Shown here: piece after piece, positions 47,541 to 57,708 of the stretch
Layout: every line of letters begins with the position of its first letter
Position numbering within the stretch: position 1 is the stretch's first letter
DNA from: Bryobacterales bacterium
Lineage (GTDB): Bacteria > Acidobacteriota > Terriglobia > Bryobacterales > UBA6623
Direction of reading: 5' to 3'
DNA: 64,000 bases
Assembly: GCA_022823865.1 (NCBI GenBank)
Contig: JAJEHF010000066.1
Span: 79,811-143,810 of the forward strand
Position numbers and translations under genes: made by a program
The notes under the pieces: generated by a model
What the model saw: only the letters and a program-made list of their open reading frames with translations
The model's database searches: none
Told to the model about the DNA's origin: nothing

Positions 47541-47977
47541 CGACAGTCGCTGTCGCGCTGCTGGAGCGGGAGGGCAAGGTCCTCATCTGCCGCCGCAGGA
47601 ACGATCAGGCTCACAGCGGCAAGTGGGAGTTCCCCGGCGGGAAGGTGGAGCCCGGAGAGACACCCGGGCAAGCCCTGGTGCGCGAGCTCGGCGAAGAGCT
47701 GGGCGTTCTTGCCGAGGAGTTCGAAGAAGTCTGTCGCTATGAGTACGCCTATCCGGGCAAGCCGGCGATCTGCTTGGCGTTCTTCAGGGTCGACCGTTAC
47801 GCCGGTTCGCCGCAGGGCGCGCAATTCGCGGACATGAAGTGGGAGGCCTGCGAGGCGCTGCCAGCCTACGATTTCTTGGAGGGCGACGCGCGCATCGTTC
47901 GCGAGCTCTCCGCAGGACTGCACTTGGCTGCGACAGATTCGCCAGCATCGCACCGCCGGTCGCCGGCAGTTTGCTAA
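47537..47977 (+). CDS. MutT-like Nudix hydrolase
   Basis: ATG at 47537; GKWEFPGGKVEPGETPGQALVRELGEELGV Nudix box; overlaps the upstream AlkA-like ORF. Confidence 0.9.
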   Translation: MTTVAVALLEREGKVLICRRRNDQAHSGKWEFPGGKVEPGETPGQALVRELGEELGVLAEEFEEVCRYEYAYPGKPAICLAFFRVDRYAGSPQGAQFADMKWEACEALPAYDFLEGDARIVRELSAGLHLAATDSPASHRRSPAVC

Positions 47978-47989
47978 TCTCTCCCTTGC

Positions 47990-49873
47990 ATGAAACAGAT
48001 CGCAGTTGCAGCCATCCTTTGCTCGATTCTTGTCTGGGGATGCGGCCCCGGCACTCAATCTTCGGGTGAGACGGGCACCGAAGTCACTCACGGCCCTGTC
48101 CTAGGCCGGCTGGGCCACAACCACGTTGGGGTTTGGGCCCGCACGTCCCAGCCGGGCGAGTTCAATGTGTTCTACGGCACGGCCGCCGATGCGCTGACGA
48201 TGACCGCCACTGGCACCACCCTGCTCGGCGACGACAACACCGGCTGGACCATGATTGAAGGGCTTGAGCCTGGCACCAAGTACTTCTATGAGATCGGAAC
48301 AGGCGGCGCAGCGGCCGGCGACGAGGAGCGCTCCGGCTCGTTCCACACCCTGCCCGATCCGTCCGCCCTAGTGACCGAGCACAATCCCGATGGGCGCTAC
48401 AACTTCCGCTTCGAGTTCGCCTGCGGGAACAATCAGAACTCCAGCGGCAGCCCGATCGGCCGGGCGCTGCTCACGCACGGCACCATGCTGCGCGAGCTGA
48501 CGAGCGCCACCGACAAGAGCGCGGTCGACTTCGCGATCCTTGACGGCGATTGGCTCTATGAGAACGACACTCGCCTCTACACGGCTGACCAGTGGCGCGA
48601 GCAGACCGGCACCGCCGAGGCCGACACGCCCCGCGAGGTGCAATTCATGCCAGCCATCGTTGGCGTTTGGGAGAACTACAAGAATTTCTACGACAACGGC
48701 GCCAATCTGCGCGCGTGGCACCGCAACGTGCCCTCGTACTACACGTTCGATGACCACGAGCTGCTCAACGACATCTATGGCGCTGGCGAGCCGGGGCGGC
48801 GCAACCGGAGGGCGGTGTTCCGCGACGTGGGCACGCGGGCTTGGTACGACTACCTCGGCTGGAGCAATCCCGTGCCGGAGACGCCCGGCATCGTCTACGG
48901 CCGCGCCGAGCTCGAGGCTGGCAGCGATGTCCTGACGGACCCGGAGGCCGACTTCACGGGCCTCGAAGCCGAGTCAACCCTACACGTGCATTGGGGCACA
49001 CCCGACTGGGGCGCGATGCTGCTGGGCGAGAATCCCGACGGCACCGACCCAGACGACGAGGGCGGCGTTCCGAACGCGAAGGTGTACGAAGTGGTCGAGG
49101 TCTTGGACGCCAACCGGTTGCGCATCAGCCCGGCGGCCGCCGCGGACGGCCAGCCGGTCTATTCGATCGGGCGGCGCTCCTACTTCAGCAAGCGTGTCTC
49201 CAACGCCGAGTTCCTGTACCTGGACACTCGGTCGTATCGCATGATGCACGACACCAAGGATCGCGAGAGGGTCGGCCGCACCATGCTGGGCGAGAAGCAA
49301 AAGGCTTGGGTCAAGCAGACCATGCAGGCCTCCGATGCCGATTTCTTCTTCGTCGTCTCCTCGGTGAACTTCTCGATCTCGCATGTCGGCGGCACCGGAT
49401 CTGCCAACATCTCCGAGACCAACAAGGACGATGCGTGGACCGCCTTCCTGTGGGAACGCGAGGACATGATCAACTTCTGGGACAACTTGGGCAAGCCGGT
49501 GTTCGTGCTGACCGGGGACCTGCACAACAGCTTCGCCATCAAGCTCACCGACCGCGTGTGGGAGTTTGCCTCTGGCCCGCACAACTCGACCAATCACCCG
49601 CTGCGCTCGGAAGGCAACAGGCCCAAGTCCGGCATGTATGACTCCTTCGGCCGCCAGAGTGAGATCCGCTGGTCCAGCTTCATCGTCAACGACACGCCCA
49701 ACGAATACCGGCGGCGTCCGATCTACTGCGTGGTGCAGGTGAACAACGTGTTCAACAACCCCTCGGAGGGCGGCGACCGCTTGGTTGCCTACGAGAACCC
49801 CCAAGCGGTGTTCCAGTACTACGATGGGCTGACCGGCGAGTTGCTCTATGCCGAGTCCGTCGTGTCGCGCTGA
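47990..49873 (+). CDS. Alkaline phosphatase D (PhoD)-like phosphodiesterase, lipoprotein-type leader
   Basis: VTHGPVLGRLGHNHVGVWARTSQPGEFNV; DHELLNDIYG; VFVLTGDLHNSFAI; N-terminal ILVWGCGPG lipobox-like. Confidence 0.85.
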   Translation: MKQIAVAAILCSILVWGCGPGTQSSGETGTEVTHGPVLGRLGHNHVGVWARTSQPGEFNVFYGTAADALTMTATGTTLLGDDNTGWTMIEGLEPGTKYFYEIGTGGAAAGDEERSGSFHTLPDPSALVTEHNPDGRYNFRFEFACGNNQNSSGSPIGRALLTHGTMLRELTSATDKSAVDFAILDGDWLYENDTRLYTADQWREQTGTAEADTPREVQFMPAIVGVWENYKNFYDNGANLRAWHRNVPSYYTFDDHELLNDIYGAGEPGRRNRRAVFRDVGTRAWYDYLGWSNPVPETPGIVYGRAELEAGSDVLTDPEADFTGLEAESTLHVHWGTPDWGAMLLGENPDGTDPDDEGGVPNAKVYEVVEVLDANRLRISPAAAADGQPVYSIGRRSYFSKRVSNAEFLYLDTRSYRMMHDTKDRERVGRTMLGEKQKAWVKQTMQASDADFFFVVSSVNFSISHVGGTGSANISETNKDDAWTAFLWEREDMINFWDNLGKPVFVLTGDLHNSFAIKLTDRVWEFASGPHNSTNHPLRSEGNRPKSGMYDSFGRQSEIRWSSFIVNDTPNEYRRRPIYCVVQVNNVFNNPSEGGDRLVAYENPQAVFQYYDGLTGELLYAESVVSR

Positions 49874-49958
49874 CCTTGTCGGGTGTCCTGCGGAAGCGAA
49901 CCTCCGAACCGCCTGTGATAAATTGCGGATACCGGCACCGGTACGTTGGCTAAGGCTC

Positions 49959-50492
49959 ATGCGCATCGCTACCTGCATCCTGATTGTCCTCGTTTCAGCG
50001 CTCGGACTCGTCGCGGGCGAGGTGCCCCGCGAGGCCCCGGCGCTTCAGCTCAAGACCACGGACGGCCAGGTAGTGTCCCTTGCCGAACTGAAGGGCAAGG
50101 TCGTTGCCGTGCTGTGGATCTCTACCGATTGCCCGCACTGCCAGGAGACCTGCGAGTCGTTGGCTCCGATCTATAGCGAGTTTTCCGGCCAGGGGTTCGA
50201 AATCATGGGCATGGCGGTGAATCCTAGGGCGCCCGGGAACATTGACGCGTTCAAGAGCAAGCACCGCGTGCAGTTCCCGATCGGCGTCTCGCTGCGCTCG
50301 GATTGGGTGCGCTTTGCCGACCTGTCCGTGATGGCGCGGCCCTACGTGCCGTACATGATGCTGGTGGACCGTGCCGGGGTAATCCGCTACGAGCATGCCG
50401 GCCGCGACCAAGCGTTTTGGAGCGATCAAGTCAACCGCCTGCGCGAGGAACTGGCCGAGTTGCTGGCGGAGCCTGCCAGTGCCTCTCCCTGA
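49959..50492 (+). CDS. TlpA/thioredoxin-fold secreted redoxin
   Basis: Start 49959; APALQLKTTDGQVVSLAELKGKVVAVLWISTDCPHCQE. Confidence 0.88.
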   Translation: MRIATCILIVLVSALGLVAGEVPREAPALQLKTTDGQVVSLAELKGKVVAVLWISTDCPHCQETCESLAPIYSEFSGQGFEIMGMAVNPRAPGNIDAFKSKHRVQFPIGVSLRSDWVRFADLSVMARPYVPYMMLVDRAGVIRYEHAGRDQAFWSDQVNRLREELAELLAEPASASP

Positions 50493-51516
50493 GGCCGTCT
50501 CGACCGAGCGCCCCTCCGCCGACATCTTGAGGCGGGCGGACTGGTTGATTCCCTATTACCCGCTGATCCGGCACGGTGACGTGCAAACGATTGTGGCGCG
50601 CTACTGGCCGCGCTCGCTCGACCCCCAGCGATATCCGACACAGTCCCGGTTCTTCACGACGGATGCCGACACGACCGTGCTGGCGAAGGTGAACGAGCTG
50701 GACAGCGGCCTGGCGGCAGACCACCGTCCGACCGTTATCGCGCTGCATGGCCTGACCGCGTGCGATCAGGCCCCCTACATGGTCACTTCCGCCCAGGCCG
50801 CGCTCTCGGCGGGATTCGATTCTATCCGCCTGAACATGCGCAACTGCGGCGGCACGGAACATCTCTGCAAGACGCTCTATCACTCCGGCCTCACGCATGA
50901 TTTGCGGCGGGTAGTCGAGGAACTCGCTCCACGCCCTGTATGCATACTGGGCTACTCGATGGGCGGCAACATCGCACTCAAGCTCGCCGGGGAATGGGGC
51001 GAGAACGCCCCGAGCCATGTCCGGGCCGTCTGCGCGGTCTCGCCGCCCATCCAACTGGCAATGTGCTCGCGCGAGATCGGCAGGCTGCGGAACAGGGTCT
51101 ACGAGCAGCGCTTCATGCGTCGGTTGCGCGCTGCTCTGCGGAGCAAGATGGCTCTGATGCCGCGGGAGTTCCCCGAACGGGACCTGTCGTCCATCAAGAC
51201 AATCTGGCAGTTTGACGACGAGATCACGGCCCCGGCGTTCGGGTTCGCGGATGCCGCCGACTACTACCGCCAGTGCTCGTCCGCCGTCTTCCTCGAAGAC
51301 ATCCGGATCCCCACGCTGGTGCTTCATGCCCAGGACGACCCCTTCATCCCGTTCCGGGCGTTTGACGTGGACACGTTCAAACAGAATCCGTGGATTGCGT
51401 TGCTGGCTCCGCCACATGGCGGGCACGTAGCGTTTCTCGGGCGCAGCGGGTCGTGGTTCTGGGCGCAACAGCAGGCAATGCGGTACTTCGGAGAGATCGC
51501 CAGTCTGAATCGATAG
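50395..51516 (+). CDS. Alpha/beta hydrolase, YheT-like
   Basis: PTVIALHGLTACDQAPYM; FDSIRLNMRNCGGTEHL; ILGYSMGGNIALKLAGEWG; true start probably near 50480. Confidence 0.85.
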   Translation: MPAATKRFGAIKSTACARNWPSCWRSLPVPLPEAVSTERPSADILRRADWLIPYYPLIRHGDVQTIVARYWPRSLDPQRYPTQSRFFTTDADTTVLAKVNELDSGLAADHRPTVIALHGLTACDQAPYMVTSAQAALSAGFDSIRLNMRNCGGTEHLCKTLYHSGLTHDLRRVVEELAPRPVCILGYSMGGNIALKLAGEWGENAPSHVRAVCAVSPPIQLAMCSREIGRLRNRVYEQRFMRRLRAALRSKMALMPREFPERDLSSIKTIWQFDDEITAPAFGFADAADYYRQCSSAVFLEDIRIPTLVLHAQDDPFIPFRAFDVDTFKQNPWIALLAPPHGGHVAFLGRSGSWFWAQQQAMRYFGEIASLNR

Positions 51517-51733
51517 GCATCGAGCCGCCTCACTTGGAGGTCCTCCCCTCTACGCGCCGGAGTTCCTGCTCCGCACGCCCGCTGCGGTTTCGACCGGTCG
51601 CCCATGAGGCTCCCGACAGGCGGCGATGTCTCTGGGGCCAGTCCGTGTTCCGCATCGAGTCCCTGCCTGCGTAGCGGTCGCGAAAGATGAGCCGTGCGGA
51701 TCTTGGGGTGTCACAAAATCACCCTTTTGAAAT

Positions 51734-51755
51734 GATAAATTTGTATGATATTATC
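51734..51755. promoter_or_regulatory. GATAA-N12-TTATC inverted repeat in AT-rich leader of second DUF4143 ATPase
   Basis: GATAAATTTGTATGATATTATC read directly; followed by AAAAGGAG RBS-like sequence. Confidence 0.3.
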
Positions 51756-51781
51756 CTTATTAAAAGGAGAACATACGAGGT

Positions 51782-53128
51782 ATGACCGTCTCGCGTCCAA
51801 GGCTGAAACAGGTATTTCGTGACTTGCTCGCGGACTCGTCTCGGAATCCGCTGCCGGCCATGACCACGCGCACCGTTCATGGCAGAGTCCACTTTCCCGG
51901 CAAGGTAAGCGCCGTCGTAGGAGTCCGCCGCGCGGGCAAGACCACGTTCCTGCATCAGCTGCGCTCCGCCAAGCTTCGTGACGGCACTCCGCAGCGCCTG
52001 CTGCCATTCGTCTCGTTCGAAGACGAGCGTCTCGTCGGCCTAGACGCCTCTGATCTAAGCCTCTTGGTCGACGAGTACTGCCGGCTGTATGCGGATTCTG
52101 CGCAAGAGGCTGCTCCCGTGACTTGGCACTTTGACGAAATCCAATTGGTCAGGGGCTGGGAGAGATTCGTGCGGCGGATTCTGGAGACCGATGGGGATGA
52201 TGTCGTTGTCACGGGCTCGTCCGCAGGCCTGCTCTCGCGGGAGATCGCGACCGCGCTGCGCGGCAGGGGCTGGCGCATCCTCCTGCATCCGTTCAGCTTC
52301 GAGGAGGCACAGCGGCATCGCGGCACGAATGTTCCGGTGGACGGGAGCAGCCCGACGGCCACGCTCAGGTCGCGGATGGAGCGCGCCTACATCGACTGGC
52401 TCCGCACAGGAGGATTCCCCGAGGCCCAAGGGCTCGAAGACCCCGTGCGGCGGCAACTGCTGCGGGACTACGTGGATGTCGCTATGTTCCGGGACGTGGT
52501 GGAGCGCCATGACGTACGCAACGTGACCGGCCTGCGCTGGCTGGTCCGGCAGTTGCTCGGCAACGCCGCGTCACTCTTCAGCGTCGAGAAATTCTACCGA
52601 TCCCTAAGGTCGCAAGGGATCGCGATTTCCAAAGACTCCGTGCATCAGATGCTCGGATATCTCGATGACTGCTTCTTGATCCGCGTGATCTGGATGGAAT
52701 CGGCGTCGGAGCGCCAGCGGATGGTGAACCCGCGCAAAGCGTACCCCGTGGACACCGGCCTGATCCCGATCTTCGACAGGACGGGCAAGGCGAACCTTGG
52801 CCACGCCTTGGAGACGGCCGTGCTCGTCGAGCTCGAGCGCAGGGGGTGCGAGATCACCTATGTCCGCACGGGGGAAGGATTCGAGGTGGATTTCCTCGCC
52901 CGCGGTCCAAGCGGCGAGGCGAATCTCATCCAAACATGTACCGACCTGTCAGACCCGGCCACGGCCGAGCGGGAGATTCGCGCCTTGCAAGCGGCAGGCG
53001 CCGCAATGCCTGAGGCCGGCAAGCTTGTCCTGACGCTGGCCGCGGACGGCTTTCCGCAGGAAGTTCCGGAGGGTGTGTCTGTCCAGACGGCTTGGGAGTG
53101 GTCCTTGGGCATGCCGGTGGCCGCTTGA
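51782..53128 (+). CDS. ATP-binding protein, AAA/DUF4143 family (second copy, divergent)
   Basis: VGVRRAGKTTFLHQL Walker A; TWHFDEIQLVRGWERFVRRIL; VVTGSSAGLLSREIATALRGRG; VDFLARGP. Confidence 0.88.
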   Translation: MTVSRPRLKQVFRDLLADSSRNPLPAMTTRTVHGRVHFPGKVSAVVGVRRAGKTTFLHQLRSAKLRDGTPQRLLPFVSFEDERLVGLDASDLSLLVDEYCRLYADSAQEAAPVTWHFDEIQLVRGWERFVRRILETDGDDVVVTGSSAGLLSREIATALRGRGWRILLHPFSFEEAQRHRGTNVPVDGSSPTATLRSRMERAYIDWLRTGGFPEAQGLEDPVRRQLLRDYVDVAMFRDVVERHDVRNVTGLRWLVRQLLGNAASLFSVEKFYRSLRSQGIAISKDSVHQMLGYLDDCFLIRVIWMESASERQRMVNPRKAYPVDTGLIPIFDRTGKANLGHALETAVLVELERRGCEITYVRTGEGFEVDFLARGPSGEANLIQTCTDLSDPATAEREIRALQAAGAAMPEAGKLVLTLAADGFPQEVPEGVSVQTAWEWSLGMPVAA

Positions 53129-53348
53129 CAAGCCACGAGCATGGGTTGCCACGTGCAGGACATGCTGTCCCACCGCCGGAGGATCTCACATGCCCGCTTG
53201 CATGGCGGCGAGCCCGTCGTCGCCATGGACGGCTAGTGAAGCCGGCACGGGCCATTCAATCGGAAGGGTTCGCTCCCGATTGAGGCCGTGCAGTCGGTGA
53301 ACAGGCCTCGAAGTGTGCCCCCGATAATGCGCCCCAGCCCCGATGCAA

Positions 53349-54383
53349 CTATATCGAGGGGAAATCAAAGCGGATGACCTTGTTTGGGTCGCCCGATCGA
53401 TAGCGCCGGGTGAATTCGTTGTCAATCGCCACGTCAACCGTCCAGCCTTCAACGAGCTCCGCGAGCGGCGGCCCCGGCGCGACAGCCGGATAGCCGGTGA
53501 CCGGAAACTCCTCGAGGAGCCGTTCCAGGAACGGAACGACGACCTGCTCGTATCGATCCTCATGGGTCGGATGTCCGGACATGAGGTGAGCTAGCAGAGC
53601 CATCGGGGCTGGGTATGGGCGGAATCGCCCGGGCGCGAAAATGTCGACCGCCCAGATCGCATCGGCGGGAAACACAAAATTGATGCGTTCCCGATTCGCT
53701 GCCTTGAGCATGCCGTGGAGTGTCATCTGGGCGTTCCGCGGCGTGCAAAACATGAAGTCGCCGCCGGTGAATACGATCCGTTCAGCGTCGACCAAGATCT
53801 CGTGTTCCTGACCCTCGCTTACGATTGCCAGATCGGGCTGGCGGTCATCGGTGTACCAGAACGGATAGTCCTCGCTGACGAAATAGATGACCGGATGCCC
53901 GCGCGCCTTGAAGTCTCGCACCAGCCGGTCTATTCCAGGCTTCGCCACCGCAGTGTGGTCGTACCCGTCTTGATTGGCGTGCCCGACAAAGAGCAGCTCC
54001 TCTCCGACGAGACGATCGACCTGCGAGTGGTGCGTAGCGGGCATCTCGGGCCGTGCCTCCGGACTGACATCGACTGACAACACGCGCTTGCCGACATCGC
54101 TGTGGATGAGCACTTCCGCGGTCCCGGGTGACACGGCAGAAAGCCGCCATTTGTCAACCACGCGAACAATCGCCGGGTCGTTTGACCGGAGACTGTAGTT
54201 CTTGACCGGTTTCCGTTCTCCGTCTTGGAGTTGGAACACGGAATAGCGGATCTGCTCGCCGACCGGCAGCCGGGTCAGGTCCGGGTAAATCTCAAGCTGC
54301 GCCGGAGATGACGGGACAGCGACCGCAACGAGAAGGAGCGCGGCAAGGCCAGCACAAACAAGGCCGAAGGCGCGAGCGGTCAT
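53349..54383 (-). CDS. Secreted protein with bacterial Ig-like N-terminus, unknown function
   Basis: MTARAFGL signal-like start at 54383; YPDLTRLPVGEQIRYSVFQLQDG...VRVVDKWRLSAVSPGTAEVLI Ig-like; C-terminal domain unrecognised. Confidence 0.65.
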   Translation of the reverse strand: MTARAFGLVCAGLAALLLVAVAVPSSPAQLEIYPDLTRLPVGEQIRYSVFQLQDGERKPVKNYSLRSNDPAIVRVVDKWRLSAVSPGTAEVLIHSDVGKRVLSVDVSPEARPEMPATHHSQVDRLVGEELLFVGHANQDGYDHTAVAKPGIDRLVRDFKARGHPVIYFVSEDYPFWYTDDRQPDLAIVSEGQEHEILVDAERIVFTGGDFMFCTPRNAQMTLHGMLKAANRERINFVFPADAIWAVDIFAPGRFRPYPAPMALLAHLMSGHPTHEDRYEQVVVPFLERLLEEFPVTGYPAVAPGPPLAELVEGWTVDVAIDNEFTRRYRSGDPNKVIRFDFPSI

Positions 54384-54539
54384 CGGGACGAACGGTGGTC
54401 TCAAGGTTAAGGATAGGCCATTCTTGTTGTAGTCGCGTGTCAGCCGGTTCCCGTTTCTCACTCCAAGGAGCATCCCCGTCTGAGTTCGGGCTTCATGCTT
54501 TGACGGGTCTAGCCCGACCTCGCTGGCTGCTGCATACAC

Positions 54540-54692
54540 ATGAAACAAACAAGTCTTTTCCTAGATGAGGTGCTCGTGGAGGAGGCAGTTCGAGTGCTTG
54601 GTGGCAAGACTTACTCCGCGACCGTCAATCTCGCGCTGAAAGAGGTCTTACGCATGAGGCGGATTCAAGGCCTTGCGACGTCGATTGACTAA
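54540..54692 (+). CDS. VapB-like type II antitoxin (50 aa), not in the supplied ORF track
   Basis: Manual translation MKQTSLFLDEVLVEEAVRVLGGKTYSATVNLALKEVLRMRRIQGLATSID-stop; VapB/RHH pattern. Confidence 0.65.
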   Translation: MKQTSLFLDEVLVEEAVRVLGGKTYSATVNLALKEVLRMRRIQGLATSID

Positions 54693-55007
54693 CCCGGTAG
54701 GGCAGGCAGAGTCTGGCGGTTGCCGAGTGTGCCAAGACGGTCTGTTGAAGAGAGGCGTCCTGCAGCCCAGCAAGACCTGCTGCAATTCGCCCGCCCCGGA
54801 TCAGCCAAGCGGTCTGTACGCGAGGGGCAACTTTGGCATCACCGACCGACCCAAGCCGCCCTGCAGTGCAGCGCCAGAGCCACGACGGACACTTGAAGCA
54901 TCTACGATCGTGATCTTCTGGCCAGACGCGGCATCGAGCCTGTTCCGCCCCGGAGCACTCCTGCCTAGATGCAATTTGTGATAGTGTTCTGTTTGGCGAA
55001 AACCAAC

Positions 55008-56363
55008 ATGACACAGCAACTCGTCAATCGACGCACGTTTGTCGGCACTGCAGCGGCCGGCCTGACAGTGGTGGGGGCCAGGGCGGCCAACAAGCCCAGG
55101 CGGGTCGCACTCGTCGGCTCCGGCTGGTACGGCAAGAACGACCTCTTCCGCTTGGTGCAGGTCGAAGATGTCGAGATCGTCGCGCTCTGCGATCCCGACA
55201 GCAAGAGCCTGGCCGCCGACGCCAAGACGGCTTCCAAACGGCACAAGTCCGGCAAGGCGCCCAGGACCTACGGCGACTATCGCGAGCTGCTCAAGCAGGA
55301 GCAGCCCGACATTGTCGAGGTCGCCACGCCGGACCACTGGCATTGCCTGCCGGCGATCGAGGCCATGCAGGCTGGCGCCGACGTGTACGTCCAGAAGCCG
55401 ATCTCGGTCGATGTCGTCGAAGGGCAGTCGATGGTCGCGGCGGCCCGCAAGTACGGCCGGGTCGTTCAGGTCGGCACTCAGCGACGCTCGGCCCCCCACC
55501 TGATCGAAGCCCGCGACCGCATTCAAAGCGGCATGCTCGGCAAGATCTCGCACGCCGAGGTCTGTTGCTACGTCTACAGAAGCCCCCGGGGCAATCCTCC
55601 CGACACCGATCCTCCCGCCCACTTGGACTACGAGATGTGGACCGGCCCGGCGCCGATGCGTCCGTTCTGCCAGTGGACGCATCCCCGGCGCTGGCGCTAC
55701 TTCATGGAGTACGGCAACGGCGTCATCGGAGACATGTGCATCCACATGATCGACCTTGTGCGCTGGACCCTTGACCTAGGCTGGCCCTCCGTGGTTCACT
55801 CGACCGGCGGCATCTTCGTCGATAAAGACAGCAAGGCCAACACGCCCGACACCCAGACTGCCACTTTCTCGTTTCCCGATCTCAACGTAGTGTGGACGCA
55901 CCGCAACTGGGGGCCGCCGGTCTATCCAGGCTATCCATGGGCGTATTTCATCTACGGCGAAAAGGGCCTATTCAAAGGTTCGACCACCAAGTGGGAGTTC
56001 ATCCCGGTGGACAAGGCTGAAAAGCCCATTCTCAGCAAGGCTCCCACCGAGATGGACAAGTACGAGATCGACAACGTCGACACAGTCGAGTCAAGGCTCG
56101 GGGCTCACGAGTTCCCCGTCCTGCGGGCGCACATGAAGGACTTCCTAGAAGCTATCGACAATCGTTCCAAGCCGGTCGCCGACATCGAGCAAGGACACAT
56201 TTCGACCGCATGCTGCCTGCTCGGCAACGTCTCCCTCGACATAGGCCGGTCGCTGCACTGGGATTCGAAGTCCCACTCCGTGATTGGCGACGAAGAGGCC
56301 AACAGCAAGCTGGCGCGTCCGTACCGCAAGCCGTGGGTCCATCCGACGCCAGAAACGGTCTAG
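55008..56363 (+). CDS. Gfo/Idh/MocA family oxidoreductase
   Basis: NRRTFVGTAAAGLTVVGA; RVALVGSGWYGKNDLFRL; VATPDHWHCLPAIEAMQAGADVYVQKPIS. Confidence 0.92.
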   Translation: MTQQLVNRRTFVGTAAAGLTVVGARAANKPRRVALVGSGWYGKNDLFRLVQVEDVEIVALCDPDSKSLAADAKTASKRHKSGKAPRTYGDYRELLKQEQPDIVEVATPDHWHCLPAIEAMQAGADVYVQKPISVDVVEGQSMVAAARKYGRVVQVGTQRRSAPHLIEARDRIQSGMLGKISHAEVCCYVYRSPRGNPPDTDPPAHLDYEMWTGPAPMRPFCQWTHPRRWRYFMEYGNGVIGDMCIHMIDLVRWTLDLGWPSVVHSTGGIFVDKDSKANTPDTQTATFSFPDLNVVWTHRNWGPPVYPGYPWAYFIYGEKGLFKGSTTKWEFIPVDKAEKPILSKAPTEMDKYEIDNVDTVESRLGAHEFPVLRAHMKDFLEAIDNRSKPVADIEQGHISTACCLLGNVSLDIGRSLHWDSKSHSVIGDEEANSKLARPYRKPWVHPTPETV

Positions 56364-56385
56364 CGTTAGTTCAGCGGTCTGGGGG

Positions 56386-56458
<73 letters not shown>

Positions 56459-56511
56459 CCTGACTGCTCTTCAGCGTATCTGCACTGTCCGGATTCTGTC
56501 GGCATCGGCGC

Positions 56512-57708
56512 TCAGGTGCGGTATTCCGCATTGATGCGAATGTAACTCTCCGTGAAGTCACAAGTCCATACGACTGCCCTGCCGCTCCCGCCCCCGGCCA
56601 ACTGAAGTTCGATCTGTATATCGTCCGCCTCCATGCTTCGCTGGACAGGGGCCTCGTCGAAGTCGGCTCGCATTCCGGCCTCGCAGACCTGCACGCCATT
56701 GACATAGATGTCAGCGAGCTGCGGATCGAACGGCACGCCAGCCTTGCCTGCCGCGCCCAAGATTCGACCCCAGTTCGGGTCTGCCCCCGCCAGAGCGGTC
56801 TTAACCAACGGAGAGTTGGCAATTGCCATGGCAATCGTCTTCGCCTCGACGCGCCCCGCCGCTCCGGACACGGTGACCTGAGCCAGTTTCGACGCGCCCT
56901 CTCCATCGCGCGCGATGTCCATAGCGAGGTCGCGAGTGAGCTCGTCCAGAGCGTTCTGTATCGCCTCGTGCCTCCCTTCTTCGATCCTCACGCCGGAGGC
57001 GCCATTGGCAAGCAGGAACACAGTATCGTTCGTGGACGTGTCCGAGTCCACCGTGATGCAGTTGAAACTCTGGTCGACCGCAGACACGAGCATGGAGTGG
57101 AGCAGAGAGGGCTCGATATCAGCGTCGGTGAACAAAAAGCTGAGCATCGTGGCCATGTCGGGCATGATCATGCCCGCCCCTTTGGCCATGCCGGCCAGCC
57201 GCACACGTCCTTGGTCGGTATCGATCCGGCACGATCTCACCTTGGGCACCGTGTCGGTGGTCATGATCGCCCGCGCGCAAGCATCGAACTGAGTCCGATC
57301 CAGCGCTTGCCACAGCTTCGGCAGCTTGCTCGGGATCACGCTTTCGCCGAAGGATTCGCCGATCACCCCCGTAGAAGCCAGCAGGATGTGCTCTTGGGTT
57401 ACCGCCGCATGATTCGCTGCCGCCACTGCCGTAGCTTCGGCGACGGCGGTCATGTTGGGAGTGGCGCAGTTCGCATTGCCGGCATTCGCGACGATGACTT
57501 GCGCCTGTCCCGCACTGCGTCGCAGGGATTCAGCGCTCAAGTCTACGGGGGCAGCCCGCACGCAATTGCGCGTGAACACACCAGCGGCCGAGGCGGGCCG
57601 GTCGGACACCATCAGGGCGAGATCGTCCGACTGCTGCTTGCGGATCCCAGCGTAGCCCGCCGCGAATCGGTAGCCCTTGGGCAGTTCCAGGGTGCGCTCC
57701 TCAGCCAT
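56512..57708 (-). CDS. argJ: Bifunctional glutamate N-acetyltransferase/amino-acid acetyltransferase
   Basis: YRFAAGYAGIRKQQSDDLALMVSD; GAGMIMPDMATMLSFLFTDA; CITVDSDTSTNDTVFLLANG. Confidence 0.94.
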   Translation of the reverse strand: MAEERTLELPKGYRFAAGYAGIRKQQSDDLALMVSDRPASAAGVFTRNCVRAAPVDLSAESLRRSAGQAQVIVANAGNANCATPNMTAVAEATAVAAANHAAVTQEHILLASTGVIGESFGESVIPSKLPKLWQALDRTQFDACARAIMTTDTVPKVRSCRIDTDQGRVRLAGMAKGAGMIMPDMATMLSFLFTDADIEPSLLHSMLVSAVDQSFNCITVDSDTSTNDTVFLLANGASGVRIEEGRHEAIQNALDELTRDLAMDIARDGEGASKLAQVTVSGAAGRVEAKTIAMAIANSPLVKTALAGADPNWGRILGAAGKAGVPFDPQLADIYVNGVQVCEAGMRADFDEAPVQRSMEADDIQIELQLAGGGSGRAVVWTCDFTESYIRINAEYRT

